DNA from: Paenibacillus sp. N3.4 | GTDB taxonomy: Bacteria > Bacillota > Bacilli > Paenibacillales > NBRC-103111 | DNA: 64,000 nt | NCBI RefSeq assembly: GCF_008017805.1 | Contig: NZ_VRTT01000001.1 | Coordinates: 248,001-312,000 of the forward strand | Direction: 5' to 3' | In this document: positions 1-7,340 of the stretch, piece by piece | How positions within the stretch are numbered: position 1 is the first letter of the stretch | How the letters are laid out: each line of letters starts with the position of its first letter | Notes under the pieces: model-generated | Database searches by the model: none | The model's input: the letters and a program-made list of their open reading frames with translations, nothing else | Told to the model about the DNA's origin: nothing | Made by a program: the position numbers and the translations under genes

Positions 1-95
1 AGATTAACATGGTCATCGCGCTTGGATATCCCAAGGACCGCCCAGGTAAATTGGCACGCAAAGAAATCGACGATATTCTTCAAATCATTGATTAA
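1..95 (+). CDS. Nitroreductase family protein, C-terminal end (partial)
   Basis: Only the last 30 codons are in the window, reading in frame from base 3 to a TAA at 93-95. They contain VIALGYP followed by a basic stretch and a KEIDDIL-type end, which is the usual C-terminus of FMN-dependent nitroreductases, where the VxALGYP strand packs against the flavin. The gene starts upstream of the window, so neither catalytic residues nor substrate can be judged. Confidence 0.65.
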   Translation, partial: INMVIALGYPKDRPGKLARKEIDDILQIID

Positions 96-142
96 AGCCT
101 GATATGTCCTAACAAGAAAATCGCCAGAAAATCCTGACGTTC

Positions 143-221
143 CTATCTGTAAGCACGCTTTTCAGCGTTATAGTGAAGTTGTTGCTTCTACTGATTGCTG
201 TAACACTGAAAAACAGTGTTA
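143..221. repeat. 79-bp direct repeat, copy 1
   Basis: This stretch recurs at 255-333 with a single mismatch (ATTGC versus ACTGC). It ends in the hairpin TAACACTG-AAAAA-CAGTGTTA, an 8-bp perfect stem, and contains a second small CGCT/AGCG stem. It starts about 47 bases after the nitroreductase stop, so it may act as a transcript end or be a small mobile repeat. Confidence 0.85.
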
Positions 222-254
222 CAATTCCAAATATGTCACTTTTGATCTACTTTT

Positions 255-333
255 CTATCTGTAAGCACGCTTTTCAGCGTTATAGTGAAGTTGTTGCTTC
301 TACTGACTGCTGTAACACTGAAAAACAGTGTTA
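255..333. repeat. 79-bp direct repeat, copy 2
   Basis: Second copy, starting 112 bases after the first. Its terminal hairpin is followed directly by TTTTT, so this copy could work as an intrinsic terminator on the + strand, whereas copy 1 lacks the T run. From 334 to 522 I see no convincing gene or RNA. Confidence 0.85.
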
Positions 334-522
334 TTTTTCTAGACATACCGTTTGTGGAGCCATTTCCTTGTGGGACTCTTCGGATGTCATGACATCCTTC
401 ACAGACTAAGCGTGTAAACCCGTTCCATGGAGCGTTCAATTTGGGTACTTCCTTGCGAACATTTGGCCATTATGTTCCTTATGATTTTTTACAAACGCAT
501 CCCCATGATTACGTTCATCAAA

Positions 523-555
523 AGAAGTTGTCGCAAGCCGACAGCTTCTTTTTTT
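523..555 (+). terminator. Intrinsic terminator-like hairpin
   Basis: AGAAG-TT-GTCG pairs with CGAC-AG-CTTCT around a short loop and is followed by a run of Ts. It reads as a + strand terminator although no intact + strand gene ends just before it, which suggests a lost gene upstream. Confidence 0.6.
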
Positions 556-595
556 AATATCCCGATTAGCGGCTCTTCTGTAAATAGCTCTGTGG

Positions 596-802
596 TTATT
601 CCTCCGTTTTCCCAGGCCAGAATGCAGCTTTCCCCAGCAGCATGGTAGTGGAAGTAACTACGCGCGTGTCACGCTCTACCACCGTTTTAGTATCGTATTG
701 GGTAGCTGTCTCACCGCCAACACATATTTGCGGTATCTGCATCCCAGCCTTTTTTAACGTTTGCTCAGCTGTACGGCGAATTTCTGGGATACGGTTTATT
801 GA
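596..802 (-). pseudogene. Orphan C-terminal coding remnant
   Basis: The reverse strand is open from a TGA at 803-805 down to a TAA at 596-598. It gives about 68 residues with coding-like composition, including QIPQICVGGETATQYDTK and VVTSTTMLLGK, but has no start codon or ribosome site at its beginning. It looks like the 3' part of a gene whose 5' part was lost. I do not recognise the family; the GGETxT motif followed by a hydrophobic stretch suggests an enzyme C-terminus. The 68 bases before it hold the yebC-side terminator, so the loss is not recent assembly noise at that edge. Confidence 0.35.
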
Positions 803-810
803 TCAGCAAT

Positions 811-856
811 AAAAAAAGGCTATACCACTCCAAAAAGAGTGGTATAACCTTTTTAT
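811..856. terminator. Bidirectional terminator downstream of yebC
   Basis: A long hairpin AGGCTATACCACTC/GAGTGGTATAACCT with A-rich and T-rich flanks on both sides. It can end the leftward yebC transcript and anything arriving from the left. Confidence 0.85.
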
Positions 857-883
857 TAGAATTACGTTAGTACGTGCAAGTAG

Positions 884-1624
884 TTAACCAATTCGTTGCA
901 TTTCTTCTTCGCTGATTTCAAAATTAGCAAAAACATCCTGAACATCATCGTTATCGTCAAAAGCATCCATCATTTTTAGCAGCTTTTCAGCGTTTTCGCC
1001 TTCTACCATAACCGTGTTTTGCGGAATCCAACGAACAGCAGCCGAACTAAAGCGAAAGCTTTCCTTCTCCAACGCGGTTTTGACAGCTTCAATTTCATGC
1101 GGGTGTGTGATGATTTCGAAGCTTTCTTCCGATGTCGTCAGATCTTCAGCGCCCGCATCTAGGACTTGAAGCATCAGCTCGTCCTCTTCCACTTCAAAGT
1201 CTTCCCGATTCAAAACAAGCACACCTTTTTCATCGAACATGTAGGCGACACAACCGGATTCACCCATGTTGCCGCCGCGTTTATTAAAGATCGAACGCAC
1301 ATCCGCCGCAGTACGGTTACGGTTATCCGTCAAACACTTGACCATAATCGCAACGCCGCCCGGTCCGTACCCTTCGTAAAAAATTTCTTCGTATTCGACG
1401 TTATCGCCATCGCCTGTGGCTTTCTTGATCGCCCGTTCAATATTATCGTTGGGCATCTGAACTTGACGCGCATTCGTAATGGCCGTTTTCAACGCATAGT
1501 TCGCATCCGGATTAGAGCCGCCTTTGCGAGCAGCCACATAAATTTCACGTCCCAATTTAACAAACTGATTATTTTTGGCCTGATCGGCTTTTCCTTTACG
1601 GTCTTTAAACAATTTGAATTTCAT
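884..1624 (-). CDS. yeeI: YebC/PmpR (TACO1) family protein, YeeI-like
   Basis: The 246-aa product has the family signature LGREIYVAARKGG near residue 24, then PNDNIERAIKKATG, EGYGPGGVAI, NRTAADVRSIFNKRGGNMG and SGCVAYMF. Family members bind nucleic acid; they were long annotated as transcription regulators, and more recent work places them on ribosomes, aiding translation of difficult sequences. The N-terminus lacks the AGHSKW start of classic YebC and resembles the second Bacillus paralogue YeeI. A GGGGAG ribosome site lies about 9 bases before the ATG. It appears monocistronic, ending at the hairpin at 811-856. The family call is firm and the paralogue assignment less so. Confidence 0.9.
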   Translation of the reverse strand: MKFKLFKDRKGKADQAKNNQFVKLGREIYVAARKGGSNPDANYALKTAITNARQVQMPNDNIERAIKKATGDGDNVEYEEIFYEGYGPGGVAIMVKCLTDNRNRTAADVRSIFNKRGGNMGESGCVAYMFDEKGVLVLNREDFEVEEDELMLQVLDAGAEDLTTSEESFEIITHPHEIEAVKTALEKESFRFSSAAVRWIPQNTVMVEGENAEKLLKMMDAFDDNDDVQDVFANFEISEEEMQRIG

Positions 1625-1701
1625 CGGTTCAAACGCTCCCCTTTATCATTTTGCCACTCTATTTTACCATTCAGTACCTTTGCGGTCAAAGGAGAATAGC
1701 A

Positions 1702-1740
1702 AAAAAGACAGTTTCGGAGAACCCGAAAACTGTCTTTTTG
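1702..1740. terminator. Terminator between cold-shock gene and yebC
   Basis: AAAAAGACAGTTTTCGG-type arms form a near-perfect hairpin with A and T tails on either side. It ends the leftward cold-shock transcript and separates it from yebC. Confidence 0.85.
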
Positions 1741-1782
1741 TTTGTGCTATGACACTATTTATAAGTGGGAGATCCCAGTTTC

Positions 1783-1980
1783 TTATAATTTGGTGACGTT
1801 AGCTGCTTGAGGACCACGGTTGCCTTGAGTAATATCAAACTCAACGGATTGGCCTTCTTCTAATGTTTTGAATCCTTCGCCCTGAATTGCGGAGAAGTGT
1901 ACGAATACATCGTCGCCTCCATCAACAGAAATAAAACCGTAGCCTTTTTCTGCGTTAAACCATTTAACTGTACCTTTCAA
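1783..1980 (-). CDS. Cold-shock protein, CspA/CspB family
   Basis: A 65-aa single OB-fold protein that binds single-stranded RNA and DNA and acts as an RNA chaperone. RNP1 (KGYGFI) is at residues 12-17 and RNP2 (VFVHF) at 25-29, both intact, and the length is standard. A GGAGG ribosome site sits just before the ATG. A consensus promoter lies at 2026-2054 with a leader of about 45 bases. There is no neighbour in the same transcript. Which of the several Csp paralogues this is cannot be decided here. Confidence 0.97.
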   Translation of the reverse strand: MKGTVKWFNAEKGYGFISVDGGDDVFVHFSAIQGEGFKTLEEGQSVEFDITQGNRGPQAANVTKL

Positions 1981-2025
1981 ATGAACAACCTCCTAAAAAT
2001 ATCGCCATCTATGACGAATAAGAAA

Positions 2026-2054
2026 ATTATAGCATCAAAAAAGGCAGAAATCAA
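2026..2054 (-). promoter_or_regulatory. SigA-type promoter of the cold-shock gene
   Basis: On the reverse strand TTGATT, a 17-base spacer and TATAAT stand about 45 bases upstream of the csp start. Confidence 0.8.
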
Positions 2055-2120
2055 CGCTCAAACCCATGTGGATAAGCTAAAAATTTGTTGGTACATCAAC
2101 GTTTTTCCCGATACAGACGT

Positions 2121-2831
2121 TCACTTCGTGATACACATATATTGTTCGGAATTTGGCAAAAAAGGAAGTGATGATTTCCTTTTTTCCACGATATAACCTA
2201 ATTCCGAGAGCATATTTATGACATCGGTTAACCAGATATATGGCACTGTACGAAAATTCAGTAAGGGATAAATACGCACCTCACCACCTTGCTTACACAC
2301 ACGAAGCAGTTCCTTCAATGCGGCTATATGAAAAGCAAAATCAAACTGTTCTTCATAGAGGAAAAGGAAATGGCTGCATAACACAAGATCAAATGTATCA
2401 GCTTCAAAAGGAAGATTCGGCAGCATCGAAGTGTGATACCTGGAAGCAGCTTTCTCACCAGCAAAGTCCTTTGCGAAATGATGTAGGCTCGCGACTCGCC
2501 CTGCTTTGTGTTTCTCGACAGAGCCATAAAAAGTCCAGTCATACACATCCACTAGCTTTGCCATCTTGGCAGCTACAGATTCTATTTCTTGCAATCCATG
2601 CTCGGTAATAGCTTCAGCCGTTTTCTCATAAAGAGGGTCTGAGGCTTTTGCGTATATGCCCTTCTCACACGCTTCTGCGGTAAAGGAAGACGCCCCTCCC
2701 GCTACATCCAACACATGCTTGCCTCTTAAGTCTTCTGTGTTGAACACAAACATTTTCTCATACTCGGCATACGATCTTGAGGTCATAGCGACCCCAACTT
2801 GCTCATAAATACGTTTTTGTTCCATACCCAT
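2121..2831 (-). CDS. Class I SAM-dependent methyltransferase
   Basis: A 236-aa protein with glycine-rich motif I (HVLDVAGGASSF, residues 39-50), which binds S-adenosylmethionine, an acidic motif II region (ASDPLYEK), and motif IV-like FDLVLCSHFLFLY near residue 147. This is the fold of small-molecule or general class I methyltransferases. The substrate cannot be told. The central insert of about 70 residues between motifs II and IV is long for the family. A GGAG ribosome site precedes the ATG at 2831, and another ATG two codons later is equally possible. Monocistronic. Confidence 0.8.
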   Translation of the reverse strand: MGMEQKRIYEQVGVAMTSRSYAEYEKMFVFNTEDLRGKHVLDVAGGASSFTAEACEKGIYAKASDPLYEKTAEAITEHGLQEIESVAAKMAKLVDVYDWTFYGSVEKHKAGRVASLHHFAKDFAGEKAASRYHTSMLPNLPFEADTFDLVLCSHFLFLYEEQFDFAFHIAALKELLRVCKQGGEVRIYPLLNFRTVPYIWLTDVINMLSELGYIVEKRKSSLPFLPNSEQYMCITK

Positions 2832-2956
2832 CTCTCCTCAGCTCAGCTCTGCTCATCTAAACGCAATTTCCTCAACACCCTTTCCCTCTGGAAAGGATTA
2901 GGAAGATTTTAACATTAAACATACCAGCTTGCAATGGGATATTTACGACTTCTTGT

Positions 2957-2985
2957 TTGGAAAAAGACTGTTTTTATGGTACGAT
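2957..2985 (+). promoter_or_regulatory. Candidate SigA promoter for the 81-aa protein
   Basis: TTGGAA, a 17-base spacer and TACGAT precede the 81-aa reading frame, leaving a 5' leader of about 35 bases. The rest of 2832-3026 shows nothing further. Confidence 0.55.
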
Positions 2986-3026
2986 GACTGCATAGCTTAG
3001 AGCACAAACAGAAACGAGGAAAAACA

Positions 3027-3272
3027 TTGTCAAATCAACCTTTCAAGAGACATGTCATTTACAAAAAAGATAAATGGAACATGCTGAATGTCGAAGTCCA
3101 AGGAACCAAAATCGTGCTGACGGAAATTTCGGATCAGTGGGGCGAAGAATGTCATACCTTTATCGGGAGACCTGCCATGATGCACTGGGCCAAAGAAAGA
3201 TTTCCAAAGGAAAGTTTCCAAGGCACCGAAGAAGAATGGGAAGCCATTATGGAAGCTTTCAAACAGGTTTAA
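3027..3272 (+). CDS. Conserved-looking hypothetical protein, 81 aa
   Basis: Starts at a TTG with GAGG about 7 bases upstream. The product is small, soluble and acidic toward the end. It has a beta-rich first half (VQGTKIVLTEIS) and a helical second half with many aromatic residues (HWAKERFPKESFQGTEEEWEAIMEAF). I do not recognise the family. Promoter and ribosome site are both placed sensibly, so it is probably a real gene. Confidence 0.65.
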   Translation: MSNQPFKRHVIYKKDKWNMLNVEVQGTKIVLTEISDQWGEECHTFIGRPAMMHWAKERFPKESFQGTEEEWEAIMEAFKQV

Positions 3273-3336
3273 TTGATTTCATCATCTTGACTTTCAACTT
3301 TGACTTTCTTATACTTAACCCATAAGTTCATAGTTT

Positions 3337-3465
3337 CCACTCCAAAGGGGAGTAGCTGATACAGTAAAGTCGTCAATTCGGATCCTCATCAGATCCCGGC
3401 TTTATTGGCAACGACAATCGTTGTTAGCAAGACCTTTGCCATGTTTATTGGTGAAGGTCTTTTTT
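3337..3465 (+). ncRNA. yybP-ykoY manganese riboswitch
   Basis: The conserved 5' core AAAGGGGAGTAGC (from 3344) and the 3' core TTAGCAAGACCTTTG (3424-3438) are both present. They frame a structured region with GATCCTCATCAGATC and AACGACAATCGTT hairpins. CAAAGG (3343-3348) can close the P1 stem with CCTTTG (3433-3438). This class senses Mn2+ and typically precedes TerC/YkoY or P-type ATPase metal-efflux genes, as it does here. Its 3' strand overlaps the left arm of the following terminator, the expected layout for an Mn2+-induced antitermination switch. Confidence 0.92.
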
Positions 3466-3466
3466 G
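3429..3466 (+). terminator. Riboswitch expression-platform terminator (T1)
   Basis: AAGACCTTTGCC (3429-3440) pairs with GGTGAAGGTCTT (3450-3461) and a T run follows. The left arm shares CCTTTG with riboswitch P1, so the two structures exclude each other. Confidence 0.88.
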
Positions 3467-3471
3467 ATGAA

Positions 3472-3514
3472 ATAGAGCCTTCACCGGTCACCGGTGTCAG
3501 GCTCTATTTTTTTT
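3472..3514 (+). terminator. Second strong terminator (T2) in the TerC leader
   Basis: ATAGAGCCT (3472-3480) pairs with AGGCTCTAT (3499-3507), continuing into CACCGG/CCGGTG, with eight Ts from 3507. It lies 31 bases before the ATG. Its left arm contains CCTTCACC (3478-3485), the exact complement of GGTGAAGG (3450-3457) in the right arm of T1. Confidence 0.85.
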
Positions 3515-3544
3515 CAAAAATTCGACTTAAGGGAGTGTTCGATT

Positions 3545-4381
3545 ATGGATTGGTTAACAACTGGCTTCTTCGTCTCATTGCTCAGCATTATTCTCATTGA
3601 CTTGGTACTCGCGGGAGATAATGCCATCGTGATCGGGTTGGCTGCTCGCAATCTTAAAAAGGATACCCAAAAACAAGTTATCCTTTGGGGAACAATCGGC
3701 GCCATCGTCATTCGCGCGTTAGCTACCTTGGTGGTCGTCAGTCTACTCAAAATTCCCGGCCTTCTGTTGGCAGGGGGTATCCTTCTCCTCTGGATTTCTT
3801 ACAAGCTGCTCAGCGAGAAAAAAAATCATGAGCATGTGACAGCCAAAGACAGCATGTGGGCAGCCATTAGAACCATCATCATCGCCGACGCTGTCATGGG
3901 CCTGGATAATGTTATTGCTGTAGCAGGAGCTTCTCACGGCAACTTCTTGCTTGTTGTCATCGGACTTCTCGTGAGCGTACCCATCGTTGTTTGGGGCAGT
4001 ACCTTGTTTATTAAATGGATTGAGACATACCCTTGGATCATTTATATCGGTGCGGGCGTGCTTGTTTTAACTGCTGGAAAAATGATAACCGGAGAGGAGT
4101 TCCTTTCCCCTTATTTCGATGCCAATCCACTTGGCAAGTGGTTGTTCATAGGCCTACTCATCGTGGTCATACTCGCTGCAGGTAAAGGGTCCAAAATGCT
4201 GGGCTTCCTTGTTAAAGTCGGTGAACGCGGTCAGTTAATGCTGCCAAAGGAATTAAGCGATGTCGCACAAATTATGCCCAACGATCATTTCACCGTCCAA
4301 ATGGATGCTCGCGGTCAATATATATTAGTGAAAGCTGATCATGCTGAAGATCCCGATAAAACGATGCCGCATGCGGGATAA
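3545..4381 (+). CDS. TerC family integral membrane protein (YkoY/YjbE-like), probable Mn2+ exporter
   Basis: A 278-aa multi-pass membrane protein with both family repeats: DLVLAGDNAIVIG near residue 20 and DAVMGLDNVIAVAG near residue 118. Their acidic residues lie in the membrane and are thought to carry the metal. TerC proteins behind yybP-ykoY riboswitches export manganese, often to metallate secreted enzymes. I chose the ATG at 3545 (GGGAG upstream) because the earlier in-frame GTG at 3494 falls inside the T2 hairpin. The last 60 residues form a soluble, beta-rich extension (LMLPKEL, HFTVQMDARGQYILVK) not usual for YjbE-length proteins. Confidence 0.9.
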   Translation: MDWLTTGFFVSLLSIILIDLVLAGDNAIVIGLAARNLKKDTQKQVILWGTIGAIVIRALATLVVVSLLKIPGLLLAGGILLLWISYKLLSEKKNHEHVTAKDSMWAAIRTIIIADAVMGLDNVIAVAGASHGNFLLVVIGLLVSVPIVVWGSTLFIKWIETYPWIIYIGAGVLVLTAGKMITGEEFLSPYFDANPLGKWLFIGLLIVVILAAGKGSKMLGFLVKVGERGQLMLPKELSDVAQIMPNDHFTVQMDARGQYILVKADHAEDPDKTMPHAG

Positions 4382-4501
4382 CGCAGCCTGGTCCGTACTG
4401 TAAGCAACATGAAAAAAGGGATTTTCACCTTGTGCAGCGAAATTTATTATCATGCGTAAGTAAGCATGTATCATACTTTATTCTGATGGGATGATTCTAC
4501 A

Positions 4502-4726
4502 GTGACCGATTCCGGATCTATACTTACATTTATTCTCGTTTCCTTCTGCTTGGCCATCATTTTGATTATGAAGAGAGACTCGCTTCCTGCCCACATGAAA
4601 CGATACTTAGCCTTGCTGGCTATTGTCATGGTCTCGATATCCTTTGTCCTTATCATGATTAGTTTTTTGGGGCAGCGAAGTAAATTTACTTCCTTCCAGC
4701 TTTTTCATATAATCATAAATGAATAG
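4502..4726 (+). CDS. Small two-helix membrane protein, 74 aa
   Basis: Starts at a GTG with GGGATG about 8 bases upstream. Two hydrophobic segments (about residues 7-22 and 37-57) are joined by a short basic linker (MKRDSLPAHMKRY). I do not recognise it. It lies between the TerC gene and pepF on the same strand with separate spacing to both. The hydrophobic pattern supports a real gene, but the start is weak. Confidence 0.5.
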   Translation: MTDSGSILTFILVSFCLAIILIMKRDSLPAHMKRYLALLAIVMVSISFVLIMISFLGQRSKFTSFQLFHIIINE

Positions 4727-4811
4727 GTTAACGGTCATACTAGGTGAAAACCATGTAAGGGGAGTTTAGGAAAAACACCTCAAGTGGATACATACTGGGA
4801 GTGTGACCGTG

Positions 4812-6722
4812 ATGCGCTGGATCTATGTGACTGCGGCAATGGGACTTCTGCTCAGCTCTATCCCAGCAGCCGATTTACAAGCAAAGGAAGACAGGTTACC
4901 CCAATTTCAAAAAAAAGACAGGAGGGCTCCGATGACTCAATTATTGGAACGCAAGCAAGTACCGGCCGAGCACCGCTGGAATTTGGAGGATATATTCCCC
5001 AATCAAAAGGCTTGGGATCAGGAATTTCAAAGTGTGAAAGACTCGCTTGGCAAAATCAGCGCCTTCCAAGGAAAGCTTAGCGATCCCGCTACAGTAAAGC
5101 AATGTTTCGAATTGGAAGATGAAGTGTCTTTGAAAGCAGAAAGACTGTATGTCTACGCCAACATGAAACACCATGAAGATACAGCAGAACCTGCCTACCA
5201 GGGTTTATCGGATAAAGCCAAAAAAATTAGTGTTGAAGTAGGAGAAGCATTCTCCTTTATTTCACCTGAAATTCTCAGCTTGTCTGATGAGTCGCTGCAA
5301 AAACTAGTCAATGATCCTTCCCTCTCCTTCTACAAGGATTCGTTGGAACAAATGATTCGTCAGAAGCCGCATACACTGTCTAAGGAGCAAGAGGCTTTAT
5401 TAGCACAAGCTGGCAACATGGCCGGTGCGCCAAGTACCATTTTTGGCATGCTGAACAATGCAGATTTGAAGTTCCCAAAAATCAAAAATGAAAAAGGCGA
5501 AGAAGTCGAGCTTACACATGGCAGCTACATACAGTTTCTCGAAAGCCGTGATCCTGAAGTACGGAAGAATGCTTTCCAAGCTGTCTACGCAACCTATCGC
5601 GGCCAAAAAAATACAATTGGCGCTACATTAAGCGCGAATATTAATAAAAACATTTTTTATGCGAAAGCTCGTCACTATCCTTCTGTGTTGGAATCCTCTC
5701 TCTTTGGCGACAACATCAATAAAGAAGTGTACACGAATTTAATTTCAACCATTCATGACTCTTTACCGCAGCTGCAGCGTTATTTGAAGCTCCGCAAGAA
5801 GCTGCTTAAAGTCGACCAATTACATATGTATGATTTGTTCGCACCGCTTGTTGAAGAGTTCAAGATGGATATTACCTATCAGCAAGCCAAAGAAGAGATT
5901 AAGAAAAGCTTGGCCCCATTAGGCGAAAATTATTTGAAAATTCTTCAAGATGGCTTCGACAATCACTGGATCGATGTGTATGAGAACCAAAATAAACGTA
6001 ACGGCGCTTATAGCTGGGGCGCATACGGCACACATCCTTATGTTTTGTTAAACCACAAGGACAACTTGAACAGCATGTTCACATTGACACACGAAATGGG
6101 TCATGCCATTCATTCCTATTTGTCGGACGAAAATCAAAAATATCGCTATGCGCAGTACACCATTTTCCTTGCCGAGGTGGCTTCAACGCTGAATGAGGCG
6201 CTGCTTATGGATTATTTACTCAAACGCGTTACTGATCCGAAGGAAAAGCTCTACTTGCTCACGTATTATGCGGATCAATTCCGTACCACGGTATTCCGTC
6301 AAACGATGTTTGCCGAATTCGAAAAGATTACGCATGAGAAAGCGGAAGAGGGAGAATCCCTTACACCTCAAGAATTCAGTGAAATCTACTATGGTCTGAA
6401 CAAGCTGTACCATGGCAATGACATGGTTGTCGATCAAGACATTGAGATGGAATGGGCGCGTATTCCTCACTTCTACAACAGCTTTTATGTGTATAAATAT
6501 GCAACTGGCTTCTCGGCGGCAACGAGCTTCGCGAAACAAATTCTGGACGAAGGCCAGCCTGCAGTTGATCGTTATTTAGGCTTCCTGAAAAGCGGAGGCA
6601 GCGATTACTCGCTGAACATCCTGAAGAAAGCCGGCGTTGATATGTCTACACCGGAACCGATCAAGCAAGCCATGAGCGTCTTCAGTTCACTCCTTGATCA
6701 AATGGAAGAATTGACGAAGTAA
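4812..6722 (+). CDS. pepF: Oligoendopeptidase F (M3 family), with possible signal-peptide start
   Basis: Zinc metallopeptidase of about 636 aa that cleaves short peptides. The catalytic HEMGH is encoded at 6090-6104, with the downstream glutamate region (FLAEVASTLNE) about 25 residues later, as in M3 enzymes. Two starts are plausible. The ATG at 4812 has GGGAG 10 bases upstream and adds a signal-peptide-like segment (RWIYVTAAMGLLLSS, then PAADLQA). The ATG at 4932 has a perfect AGGAGG and gives the standard cytosolic PepF length (597 aa, starting MTQLLERKQVPAEHRW). A GTG at 4803 is less likely because the ribosome site would touch it. The gene may make both a secreted and a cytosolic form. 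Confidence 0.93.
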   Translation: MRWIYVTAAMGLLLSSIPAADLQAKEDRLPQFQKKDRRAPMTQLLERKQVPAEHRWNLEDIFPNQKAWDQEFQSVKDSLGKISAFQGKLSDPATVKQCFELEDEVSLKAERLYVYANMKHHEDTAEPAYQGLSDKAKKISVEVGEAFSFISPEILSLSDESLQKLVNDPSLSFYKDSLEQMIRQKPHTLSKEQEALLAQAGNMAGAPSTIFGMLNNADLKFPKIKNEKGEEVELTHGSYIQFLESRDPEVRKNAFQAVYATYRGQKNTIGATLSANINKNIFYAKARHYPSVLESSLFGDNINKEVYTNLISTIHDSLPQLQRYLKLRKKLLKVDQLHMYDLFAPLVEEFKMDITYQQAKEEIKKSLAPLGENYLKILQDGFDNHWIDVYENQNKRNGAYSWGAYGTHPYVLLNHKDNLNSMFTLTHEMGHAIHSYLSDENQKYRYAQYTIFLAEVASTLNEALLMDYLLKRVTDPKEKLYLLTYYADQFRTTVFRQTMFAEFEKITHEKAEEGESLTPQEFSEIYYGLNKLYHGNDMVVDQDIEMEWARIPHFYNSFYVYKYATGFSAATSFAKQILDEGQPAVDRYLGFLKSGGSDYSLNILKKAGVDMSTPEPIKQAMSVFSSLLDQMEELTK

Positions 6723-6786
6723 CGTGCAAAAGGAAGGTTGAGAGCACAAGCTTTCAACCTTTTCCCCATGAAAGGATGAGAGAAAT

Positions 6787-7104
6787 ATGAAAACGCAATG
6801 GACACTAATATCCGCTCTAGTATTCGCCCTCCTAACGGCTGTCTTTGCCGTCATTAATGTTGAACCCGTGCAAGTTAACTTTCTTTTTGCGCAAACCAAT
6901 ACCCCATTAATCCTAGTTATTTTAACATCAACCTTATTGGGAGGACTGATTGTCGGACTTTTTGGGATCGTTCGTCAATACAAGCTGCAGCGTAAGCTAA
7001 AACACGTAGAGAAACAACTTCAAGAAGCTTTATCCCCTGTTTCTATCGAACAACCCGCTCCTAAAACAGATTTAGCAGAATCACTCCCAACAACTATGAA
7101 TTAG
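6787..7104 (+). CDS. LapA-domain (DUF1049) membrane protein
   Basis: A 105-aa protein with two transmembrane segments (about residues 7-24 and 42-62) and a basic, coiled-coil-prone tail (RQYKLQRKLKHVEKQLQEAL). This is the layout of LapA/YciS/YrvD proteins. The conserved NVEPVQVNFLF between the helices is typical. E. coli LapA homologues help assemble envelope complexes; the role in Gram-positives is not settled. AAAGGATGAGAG serves as ribosome site. It ends before the hairpin at 7117. Confidence 0.8.
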   Translation: MKTQWTLISALVFALLTAVFAVINVEPVQVNFLFAQTNTPLILVILTSTLLGGLIVGLFGIVRQYKLQRKLKHVEKQLQEALSPVSIEQPAPKTDLAESLPTTMN

Positions 7105-7116
7105 GCATACTGAGGA

Positions 7117-7160
7117 CAAAACAACCCTATTGCCGACTCCGGCGATAGGGTTGTTTTGTC
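7117..7160. terminator. Terminator after the LapA-like gene
   Basis: ACAAAACAACCCTATTGCC pairs with the matching right arm ending GGGTTGTTTTGT. The long perfect stem is A- and T-flanked and works in both directions. Confidence 0.85.
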
Positions 7161-7228
7161 TTCCAATGTGACATACAATAATGAAAGGCAATTTGGCTTA
7201 TCTCATTTATGAAAGGAGCGGGGTTGTA

Positions 7229-7327
7229 TTGACTGCTATTATCGTTTTTTCCTTCATCCTCGTATTTGCTATGCTAGGCTTATTAATTTGGGTCTTGAAT
7301 AAAGCCTATTCACGTAAAGATGAATAA
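7229..7327 (+). CDS. Single-span membrane microprotein, 32 aa
   Basis: A TTG start 10 bases after AGGAG opens 32 codons ending at a TAA at 7325. The product is one hydrophobic helix (IIVFSFILVFAMLGLLIWVL) followed by a short charged tail (YSRKDE). The strong ribosome site and clean membrane pattern support translation. I know no function. It converges on the DUF92 gene with 13 bases between stops. Confidence 0.5.
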   Translation: MTAIIVFSFILVFAMLGLLIWVLNKAYSRKDE

Positions 7328-7340
7328 CCCTTTCATTTTC

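Noticed and set aside
143..333. Possible CRISPR array
   Set aside because: Only two repeat units of 79 bases with one 33-base gap; no cas genes.
236..439. Reverse-strand 67-aa reading frame
   Set aside because: It covers the 79-bp repeat and has no ribosome site; its composition follows the repeat.
427..648. Forward 73-aa reading frame
   Set aside because: It overlaps the reverse-strand coding remnant and has no ribosome site.
3494..3544. Upstream in-frame GTG start for the TerC protein
   Set aside because: It lies inside the T2 terminator stem and has no ribosome site; the ATG at 3545 has GGGAG.
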